From Campylobacterales bacterium (GTDB lineage: Bacteria > Campylobacterota > Campylobacteria > Campylobacterales > QNZT01), in assembly GCA_026985685.1 (NCBI GenBank), contig JALSQA010000136.1, positions 1-13,901 on the forward strand: a DNA stretch of 13,901 nt. The letters are read 5' to 3'. The notes under the pieces are model-generated. The model made no database searches. It saw only the letters and a program-made list of their open reading frames with translations, and was not told the origin of the DNA. Position numbers and translations under genes: made by a program. Shown piece after piece: positions 1 to 7,800 of this stretch; position 1 is the first letter of the stretch, and every line of letters begins with the position of its first letter.

Positions 1-810
1 AAAAATTTTATTTAGACTACATATATCTTCAGGAGCTACACCGTTTTCGGATATATCCAGCCAGATAGAGAAATGATCAGCCAAACTACTGATATTTGAA
101 ATCACAGGATTTGCAATTTTTATATCATTTTTTTTGGTTGTAGATATGGGTGAAGATGATCCAAGTGTGATATCATCAATACCTGCTTTATTGTATATAT
201 TTGCAAAATCTATAGACTTTGCAACACCATCAAAAGATATTCCAACAAATTTCCATATATTATATGCATCATTTCCATCTCTATCAGGATCTACATTTGC
301 TTTTAATGTAACTTGCCCTATGGGGCTTCCTTTTGCTTCCAACTCATCATAGATTGTTATTGTCAAATCTTTTGAAGAACTATACCAAAAGGATATACCG
401 TTTCTAATTCCATCAGGAGCATTTAGAACGATTTTTTTAGATTTAGTAGAAAGTGTAGTAATGGGAGATGGCTCATTGATAAAATTACCATTCCCTTGGT
501 TTTTTTTACCAATTATTCCATATCCATCACCTATAAAATATATATGATAGTTTTTCCCACTATGTCCAAGACTACCTGTTCCATTATTATAAAATCCATT
601 TACATACTCATTATCAGAAAGTCCTTCAAAATCTAAAGTGATAATTTTAGAATCTTCTTTTAATGATCTACTTTTTTTACTAAAACTTTGAGTATATCCC
701 AAATCAGGATTTTCATTTTTATTAATATGATTTATATTATCAGATACAAATCCACCACCCAATAAACAGTGTGACCAAAACAACAGCAAGATTAAAAGCA
801 ACTTCTTCAT
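1..810 (-). CDS. Exported protein with PEP-CTERM-type beta-sandwich domain (C-terminus cut by window edge)
   Basis: An open frame of 270 codons runs from an ATG at 808-810 to the left edge without a stop. AAGGAG lies about 8 nt before the ATG, which supports this start. Residues 1-20 form a signal peptide (MKKLLLILLLFWSHC...). The Cys at 15 has a poor lipobox (W-S-H-C), so I do not call a lipoprotein. Residues about 55-218 resemble the beta-sandwich found in many PEP-CTERM-type exoproteins: a strand TLDFEGLSD near 58, FWYSSSKDLTITIYD near 140, and the closing pattern SIDFA..-GIDDITLGS ending near 218. A second domain starts near residue 229 and is lost at the edge, so any C-terminal sorting signal cannot be judged. 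It appears to be its own transcription unit, lying beyond the hairpin that follows the upstream gene. No enzymatic residues are recognised; a carbohydrate-binding or surface role is inference. Confidence 0.8.
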   Translation of the reverse strand, partial: MKKLLLILLLFWSHCLLGGGFVSDNINHINKNENPDLGYTQSFSKKSRSLKEDSKIITLDFEGLSDNEYVNGFYNNGTGSLGHSGKNYHIYFIGDGYGIIGKKNQGNGNFINEPSPITTLSTKSKKIVLNAPDGIRNGISFWYSSSKDLTITIYDELEAKGSPIGQVTLKANVDPDRDGNDAYNIWKFVGISFDGVAKSIDFANIYNKAGIDDITLGSSSPISTTKKNDIKIANPVISNISSLADHFSIWLDISENGVAPEDICSLNKIF

Positions 811-829
811 GACAATACTCCTTAAATAT

Positions 830-856
830 TCTATAGCCATATTAACATAAATACAA
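830..856 (-). promoter_or_regulatory. Weak candidate promoter for the left-edge gene
   Basis: On the minus strand TTGTAT (851-856) is followed after 15 nt by TATAGA (830-835), itself within TATAGAAT, about 20 nt before the ATG. The spacer is short and the surroundings are very AT-rich, so chance matches are likely. Its support is position: the previous gene ends in a hairpin, so a new start is needed somewhere in 811-978. Confidence 0.25.
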
Positions 857-978
857 AATAAATAAAACTAATTATTTTTTTAAGAATTTAATATTTTTTA
901 TTATCTATTAAGATTTATGAATTTTTTGAAAGTTTTATTAAATATATTTAATATTTATTTTTATATTAGTTTTAAAAT

Positions 979-1017
979 ATTCTACAACATGTTACTACAT
1001 GTAACATGTTGTAGAAT
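979..1017 (-). terminator. Perfect 17-bp hairpin after the 1238-residue exoprotein gene
   Basis: Arms ATTCTACAACATGTTAC (979-995) and its exact complement (1001-1017) enclose a 5-nt loop. The hairpin starts 26 nt after the stop codon of the upstream gene. In the minus direction it is followed by ATTTTAAAAC, a modest U-rich tail, so intrinsic termination is plausible but not textbook. The stem is AT-rich and palindromic, so a protein-binding site is an alternative. The rest of 811-1043 is AT-rich and holds no gene that I can see. Confidence 0.5.
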
Positions 1018-1043
1018 GAAATGTTTCTAAACCAATCCAGTGC

Positions 1044-1895
1044 CTAATAAACACTAAATTCTTCAGCCTTATTTTTGATTTTTCTATAAATATGACCACC
1101 TTGTTTTTTTATCAGCCAAAATGAAGTACCACTACTATTTCTCCAAAGTACATCATCTACTCCATCACTGTTGAAATCCCCTATACCTACTACTTTGTAC
1201 TCAAGTGGCTTGTTAACTTCTCTTTTATAAATATGCCCTCCAGCCTTTTTCATATACCATAATGAAACACCTTTACCATTTCGCCATAGTATATCATCTA
1301 CTCCATCACTGTTAAAATCCCCTATACCAACTATTTTGTACTCAAGTGGCTTGTTAACTTCTCTTTTGTAAATATGCCCTCCATCTTTTTTCATATACCA
1401 TAATGATGTACCTGTTCCATTTCTCCAGATAACATCATCTACTCCATCACCGTTGAAATCTCCTGTGCCTACTACTTTATACTCAAGTGGTTTAGCTGAC
1501 TCTCTCTTGTAGATATGTCCTCCATCTTTTTTTATATACCATAATGATGTACCTGTTCCATTTCTCCAGATCACATCGTCTACTCCATCGCCGTTGAAAT
1601 CTCCTATACCAACTACTTTGTATTCGAGTGGCTTATCTGATTCTAGTTTATAAATATGACCACCTTGTTTTTTCATATACCATAATGATGTGCTTTTTCC
1701 TCTCCTCCATAATATATCAGATATACCGTCATCATTAAAGTCACCTGTTCCAACTATTTTATAATCTGTTGGTTTATTAACTTCTGGTTTATATAGTCTA
1801 TTACCGTCTTTATCCATATACCACAACCCATTATTACCTTCTTTATCTCTCCAGAATATATCAGATATACCATCACCATTAAAGTCACTTTTAAC
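1044..1895 (-). repeat. 141-bp tandem repeats, second set of six FG-GAP units
   Basis: The conserved codons for DGxxD recur at 1162, 1303, 1444, 1585, 1726 and 1870, so the spacing is exactly 141 bp four times and 144 bp once. Units around 1390-1500 and 1530-1640 are almost identical in bases as well as in amino acids, which points to recent duplication or gene conversion. The set starts with SDFNGDGISDIFWR and ends the protein with AEEFSVY. Confidence 0.85.
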
Positions 1896-4760
1896 TTTTT
1901 GAGTCTTTGGTTGAACTGTTTTTGTATCTTGACTTGGTTGGACTATATACTCTGCTAGTTGATTTGGTAAAGGAAAATACTGATGACTCTTATTTGGGTA
2001 CATAAACCATATAGAAACAGAATCATCTTTTCTCCATAAGATATCATCTTTACCATCACCGTTAAAATCACCTATTTCAACAACTTTGTATACTTCTGGT
2101 TTATCTATCTTTTTATACCATATATGTGTTCCATCCGTATTCATATACCATAAAGAGACACCTACACCATTTCTCCATAATAAATCATCTATACCGTCAC
2201 CATTAAAGTCACCTATACCTGCCACTATAAAAGATTTTTCTTTATCAGATTTTTGCGATAACTCATGTGTACCATCTTGATTCATATACCATACAGATAC
2301 ACCCACGCCATTTCGCCACAATAAATCATCTATACCGTCACCGTTAAAGTCACCTATACCTGCTAAGTGAAAAGATATCTCTTGATCTGATTTTACAGAC
2401 AAAGTATGACTACCGTCTTTATGCATATACCATATCGATATATCAGAACCTTTTCTCCACATTATATCAGCTATGCCATCGCCATTGAAATCACCTGTTC
2501 CTGCAACTATACTTGATGTAGATACTTCACCTTTTGGTGACCATTCATGACTTCCATCAGTATTCATATACCAAACAGATATTTTTGTACCACTTTTCCA
2601 TAGAATATCGCTTTTACCATCGCCATTAAAGTCACCTAAACCTACCACATTATAATCAATGGGTTTTGATACTTTTTCTATATTTTCATAAGAACCATGG
2701 GCATTTATAAACCATAAACTATTTTTGTCACCATTTCTCCAAAAAATATCAGAAATTCCATCACCATTAAAATCATTTTTAGTTTTATTTGTATATTTAC
2801 TTGTAACAATATTAGTTGCATTTCCCACACTATCTATAGCTATAGCTTTAATAGTTTTTGTTTTTTCAACAATCATAGTAGTACTATATTTTGTGCTATT
2901 TTGTGTTGGAGTAGAACCATCTGTCGTATAATATATATCAAATGTATGAGAATCATTTGCTGTTATAGTCACACTATCTTGTACTCTTTTTATACGCAGA
3001 TTTTTTGGAGCACTGTTATCCACTGAAAATGTAAGAGAAGATGGACTAGATTGCCATCTGTTTCCATTACTGCCTAGTAAATAAAATGTGTAAATACCAT
3101 CTGTAAGATTCGATAAATCTAATTTTTTTGATATTGGCTGTAGTGCACTATATAATTGATTGTTTATTTTATATTTATAATAAGATACATTTGTACCAGC
3201 AATCGTAATAAAAGTTTTTTGACTATTCAACATATTTTTTTTAGTTGCAACAATAGTGCCATTTGCTACTTCATTTCCAAAAGTTGCATTAATTGTTGGT
3301 GGTGGTGGAGTTGGTGATGGTGATGGTGATGGTGGAGCTGTAATTGTAATAGTAGCACTACTGACTTGACTTTGTACATTGGCATTATCTATAACGATTG
3401 CCTTAATTGTTGTTGTACTTGTTATCGTAAAAGGAGCATTATACAGAGTACTTGAAGATGTAGGATTATTCCCACTTACTGTATAATATATTCTACCTGT
3501 TGTGCTACTAATTGTTATTGTTTTATTTGATGTATAGGAACCAGATGATGGTGATATTTGAGGTGCTTGTGGCGGTATAGCGACATTATATGTTGCATGA
3601 GATATACTACTTTTATTACCTGCATTATCATATGAGATTGCTTTAACAACCAAAGTACCATTATGTGCATTTGTGATTTGTAATGTATCACTTTGTATTG
3701 AATTTACAGTGGGGTCTGTTCCATCTATCGTATAGTATATTTTATCAGATCCATCAGCACTTAATGTAACTGTACCTGAACCTGTTAGAGAACTACCATC
3801 AGACAAAGAAAAAGTTAAATTCTGTGGTGGTGTATTATCTACAGTAAAGGTTAAAGTCGTAGCACTTGTCTCTTGTTGCCAGTTTGTACCATCATAACCA
3901 ATGATAGATATAGTATGCTGTCCATCAGAAAGGGAAGAGATATCAATCTTTGTACTAACTTCTGTTTGTTCACTATATGCACCTGAATCAATTTTATATT
4001 TATAATGTGTTAATGAAGAAGAACCTGTTACACTTATCACTGATTTAATATTATCTGAACTACCATTATCATTTGTTGCAATAATATCTCCAGCAGATAC
4101 TTCATCTCCAAACTGAGCGATATTTCCTGTTGTATTTATAGTAAAAGATGAAGATTTTACACTACTTTCATTGCCTGCAACATCAATAGCCATAGCTTTG
4201 ATGGTTTTTGTTGAGTTAACTGAAATAGCTTCTGTATAAAGTGTACTAGAAGCTGTCGGTACAGTACCATCAAGTGTATAGTATATACTATATCCATGTA
4301 AATCTGAAGAACTAATAGTAACACTTTGCGAACTAGTATACGAACCACCATCAGGACTAATATTTGGTGTAGAAGGTGAAGTAGTATCAATTTTTATAGG
4401 ACCAAAATGTGTAGTAGCTCCTATATCACCATTGGTAGCAAAAGGGGCAATATGAAAATAGTAATCTCCATCACCTTGAGATGCTGTTACATTTAATGTA
4501 GTTGCACTTTTAGCTAGTTGTGTGTTTCCACTATCCATAAGTGTATTGCTATTTTTATCAAGTTTATAATAATAACCATTTAATTCTGTACCATTTGTTG
4601 TAGATGGTTGACTCCATGAAAAGCCAATAGCAGTTACTTTGGAGGGGTTAGTTACATCATGTGTACTAGATGATACATTCACAGTATTAAATGCACCAAA
4701 TAGTGTAGTATCCATCAAAAGTGTCAATAAAATTATTTGTAATATTTTAATTATTTTCAT
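1044..4760 (-). CDS. Large secreted protein: Ig/Fn3-like and CHB_HEX_C-like modules plus twelve FG-GAP/VCBS repeats
   Basis: The product is 1238 residues; the ATG is preceded by AAAGGAG at 5 nt. A signal peptide ends near residue 23 (TLFGA|F). An Fn3-like module (about 25-125) is followed by modules resembling the chitobiase C-terminal domain (GSYTSSQ...IYYTLDGTVPT...TIKAMAIDVAGN) near 127-210, 313-394, 397-473 and 580-655. Two copies of a further Ig-like module (FG[DN]EV...YKYKI...DG..T...WQ...VDN) lie near 216-312 and 490-580. A Pro/Ser linker lies near 474-488. From 661 to the end there are 12 units of the form G.GDFNGDG..DILWR....SLWYM...G, whose DxNxDGxxD loops are typical Ca2+ sites. 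There is no Cys, no LPXTG and no recognised sorting tail. It is the last gene of an operon with the two genes upstream. FG-GAP repeats commonly form beta-propellers that bind ligands; adhesion or glycan binding is inference. Confidence 0.85.
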   Translation of the reverse strand: MKIIKILQIILLTLLMDTTLFGAFNTVNVSSSTHDVTNPSKVTAIGFSWSQPSTTNGTELNGYYYKLDKNSNTLMDSGNTQLAKSATTLNVTASQGDGDYYFHIAPFATNGDIGATTHFGPIKIDTTSPSTPNISPDGGSYTSSQSVTISSSDLHGYSIYYTLDGTVPTASSTLYTEAISVNSTKTIKAMAIDVAGNESSVKSSSFTINTTGNIAQFGDEVSAGDIIATNDNGSSDNIKSVISVTGSSSLTHYKYKIDSGAYSEQTEVSTKIDISSLSDGQHTISIIGYDGTNWQQETSATTLTFTVDNTPPQNLTFSLSDGSSLTGSGTVTLSADGSDKIYYTIDGTDPTVNSIQSDTLQITNAHNGTLVVKAISYDNAGNKSSISHATYNVAIPPQAPQISPSSGSYTSNKTITISSTTGRIYYTVSGNNPTSSSTLYNAPFTITSTTTIKAIVIDNANVQSQVSSATITITAPPSPSPSPTPPPPTINATFGNEVANGTIVATKKNMLNSQKTFITIAGTNVSYYKYKINNQLYSALQPISKKLDLSNLTDGIYTFYLLGSNGNRWQSSPSSLTFSVDNSAPKNLRIKRVQDSVTITANDSHTFDIYYTTDGSTPTQNSTKYSTTMIVEKTKTIKAIAIDSVGNATNIVTSKYTNKTKNDFNGDGISDIFWRNGDKNSLWFINAHGSYENIEKVSKPIDYNVVGLGDFNGDGKSDILWKSGTKISVWYMNTDGSHEWSPKGEVSTSSIVAGTGDFNGDGIADIMWRKGSDISIWYMHKDGSHTLSVKSDQEISFHLAGIGDFNGDGIDDLLWRNGVGVSVWYMNQDGTHELSQKSDKEKSFIVAGIGDFNGDGIDDLLWRNGVGVSLWYMNTDGTHIWYKKIDKPEVYKVVEIGDFNGDGKDDILWRKDDSVSIWFMYPNKSHQYFPLPNQLAEYIVQPSQDTKTVQPKTQKVKSDFNGDGISDIFWRDKEGNNGLWYMDKDGNRLYKPEVNKPTDYKIVGTGDFNDDGISDILWRRGKSTSLWYMKKQGGHIYKLESDKPLEYKVVGIGDFNGDGVDDVIWRNGTGTSLWYIKKDGGHIYKRESAKPLEYKVVGTGDFNGDGVDDVIWRNGTGTSLWYMKKDGGHIYKREVNKPLEYKIVGIGDFNSDGVDDILWRNGKGVSLWYMKKAGGHIYKREVNKPLEYKVVGIGDFNSDGVDDVLWRNSSGTSFWLIKKQGGHIYRKIKNKAEEFSVY
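1938..2785 (-). repeat. 141-bp tandem repeats, first set of six FG-GAP units
   Basis: The same codons recur at 2053, 2194, 2335, 2476, 2617 and 2758, exactly 141 bp apart each time. The step from this set to the next is 183 bp, so about 14 extra codons form a Gln/Thr/Lys-rich linker. The set begins NDFNGDGISDIFWR and ends AEYIVQ, matching the beginning and end of the other set, so each set looks like one closed structural unit. Confidence 0.85.
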
Positions 4761-4782
4761 TCTAGCTCCTTTCTTTTTGTGT

Positions 4783-4810
4783 GCAGATATCTATTTTTAT
4801 AGATATCTGC
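4783..4810 (-). other. Intercistronic hairpin between the two giant exoprotein genes
   Basis: A perfect 12-bp stem (GCAGATATCTAT, 4783-4794, paired with 4799-4810) has a 4-nt loop. It starts 13 nt after the stop of the upstream gene and ends shortly before the AAAGGAG of the downstream gene. In the minus direction it is followed by ACACAAAAAG, with no U-tract, so it does not look like an intrinsic terminator. An RNA stability or processing element is more likely. Confidence 0.55.
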
Positions 4811-4823
4811 CAATAACTATTTA

Positions 4824-7800
4824 TTAGTTTTTTGTTACGCTCAATGATACTTTATTTGTATCGTTATTAATTCCTGTTAAAATTATTGCTGTACCTGAAT
4901 TATTATCATCAACTGGTACTGTCGCTTTATAACGAGTAAATGTAGTTTCACCAGTTGTTTCATTTCTATCCCTAGTACCAACACAAACTGCATATTTGTG
5001 ACCATTGATAGCAGGTACAACATCAAAATTATAGTCATGGTTTTGTTTATTTGATAATGAACTGTTAGTATCTTTGATAACATCCCAAGTTGTATTGTTA
5101 TCATTTACATCAAGTAAAAGTACATATATTTGTTTATTATCTCCCGCACTATTATTTATAACAGTACCACTGATAGTAACAAGCTCTGTTGGTTTTTGAA
5201 GTTGATAATCTGTAACATTGTTACTAATATTGACATCCTGAACAGTGATAAAATCATCACCATTCCATCCCCAATACTCTAGTGTATATATACCAGCTTG
5301 TAAACCTTTGATTTGGAAAGTCCCATCATCATTTACTTCAGCACTTCTTTGATCATTATCATTCCATGCTTGTATCCATCCAGCTTCGATATTTTCATCG
5401 CCTAAATTAACAGTACCTGATATAGATTTTAAATCTTCATTTGATGGGAGTGATATTGTATAAGACTGATTACTGCTTATCTCAACTTTATCAGCTCTAT
5501 CCCAATCCCATACAAAATGTGTGATATTACTATCATTTGAGAGAACATCATTACCACTATTATTACCATCATTGATCAAACCACCTGGATGCTCTTGAGG
5601 ATTGATGATTACTCTATAATTACCATCTGGAACTTTAATAGAAACCGTATTATTATAGGTTTCAGGACTTGTTGTCCAGTCAATATTGCTTTCAGTATAC
5701 CACTCATCCGAATCTATTTTTTCTAAACTGATAAAAATCTCTTCATTATGTTCTAGGTTTTCAACATTAAATGAAATAGTTCTTAAAGTAGGAGGTTGTA
5801 ATTCTCCAAAATCCAAATCACTATTTAATTCAAAGAGTGTACTACTTTTAGGTCCCCATACATCATTTGAACTAGACCAAGAATTTTGATCTGTAATAAG
5901 ACTATCATCATTTCCATTAATTTGTTGATCAGATCCAAGATCAAATACATATCCTTCTTTCATATCAGATATATAGATACTTGCTCTATATTTAATATTA
6001 CTTTTATATTTTACTGATAGTGCGATATTGACATTTCCACTTGAATCTGCTTGAAAATTATCCCATACTGTATCAAATTCACTACTTTTCCAAGCATTAT
6101 CATCTGTTTGTTGCCACGAATCAATAAAAAAATCTATATTTTTATTTGCATACTCATTACCCAACTTCAATACTGCATTTATACTATGCCTATCATTTGG
6201 AAGTTCTAATGATAGATTTAAATCATCATTTATACTAAAACCATTTATATTTGGTTCCCAACTAATAGGATCAGTATCAGTACAAGTATAAAGACTATTT
6301 TTCCAATCATCACAGACAGAATCATTTTGCTTGCCAATCCAATATACATCTGATTTTAAACTATTAGTATCACTATCATAAAAATATGTACCTATACCCT
6401 CTATATATATTTCCATTTGATAGTCATCTCTTAATTTTAAATCTCTAAATACAACAGATGCCAAACCATTAGCATCAGAAGTTATAGTTTTAAACTGACC
6501 TATAGGTTCATTTGGAACATATATATTAATATTTATAGATTTATTTGTTCCAAGATTAGAAAGAGAAAGATTTAGATCATACAGCGTTGGCTGATAGATA
6601 GATATATCTCCAACAGACAAATCATCAGTAATATCAAATATAAATTGTTCACCATTATTCTCTTTAGGTGCCCAATATTTTTCATTTTCCAATGTATCAT
6701 CATATAAATGGCTTTCTAAAGAAGTTCCATTTTCATCATATGGTATCCAAGTTACATCCATACTATTTACTGCTCTGTTTTGATTTGATACAATATAGTG
6801 ATAAGAGTGTCTTACGTCATTATCATCAGTAGCATCATAATCAATTTGTAAAATGTATTTTCCCTCTTTGATATTTTTAAATGTAAATTGACCATTTTCA
6901 TCAATCTGTGCATCATTACCATTATACGTGACAGGATTATAAATACGTATATTAATCCAGTTAATATTGTCTGGTAATTCTGATATATGTCCAGTAATAG
7001 TATATGATACAGGTGGAGTGTAGCTAGCAAAATTAATATTTCGTATTGTAACAGTTTCAGTTAGTGTTATTGCATCTATATTAGCGGGAACCCAATAATT
7101 ATTCCCTCTATCTTGATCTGTCTTCTCTTCATAACTTACATCCATCTCATCAACAAAATCTTCACCATTTATGAAGTAACCCCTCCACCAACTATTTTCA
7201 GGATGATTTTCATCCCAGTGACTTTGATTTAGACGCATAAAGTAACCATCTGCACTACTTTCATTTGTACCTAAATTCAAGGAGTAACTACAACCATCAT
7301 CACTACACATTACTGGAACACTTGTCACCCAGGCACCTGTTTTTGCATCAATAATCTCTATATATAAATTATTAGAGTTATCATTTAGATTAAAATTTGC
7401 AGGTACAGTAATATTGCCTTCAATTACATAAAAGTTGTTTCCAAAGTTAGATATATCTATATCAATGTTATTTATTGATGTATCAACTATAAAATAACCT
7501 ACTTTATCAGGATTTGGTATAGACATATCATTACCTCTTGCAATCCAATCTATGCCGTTACTACTTACAAAAACGTCATCGTCACTAAATTGATGATCTC
7601 CTCCATCTTTTAGATACAATTCTTCTCTTTGATCATTACCATTTTCATTACCAGTAATTTTTTCTATATAGATAGAACAATTTGAATCATCTTTTGGAAT
7701 CTTTAATTTAAAAGGATAACTATTATTTGTTCCTATTCTTGAGATATATGTTCTGTATCGTTTACCTGTTGTCATACTAATAGCTGTTATTGCAACAGTT

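Noticed and set aside
134..352. Plus-strand open frame of 72 codons
   Set aside because: It is the antisense shadow of the left-edge exported-protein gene, which has a leader, a ribosome site and a recognisable domain; this frame has none.
766..810. Lipoprotein signal at Cys15 of the left-edge gene
   Set aside because: The residues before the Cys (W-S-H) do not fit a lipobox; ordinary signal peptidase cleavage is more likely.
1044..2785. CRISPR-like or satellite interpretation of the 141-bp repeats
   Set aside because: The repeats are long, contiguous and in frame, and encode FG-GAP units; there are no short repeats with unique spacers.
4157..4390. Minus-strand frame inside the 1238-residue gene, with others at 4883-5104 and 6812-7030
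   Set aside because: These are out-of-frame readings of AT-rich coding DNA, giving Leu/Met/Ile-rich strings without domain character.
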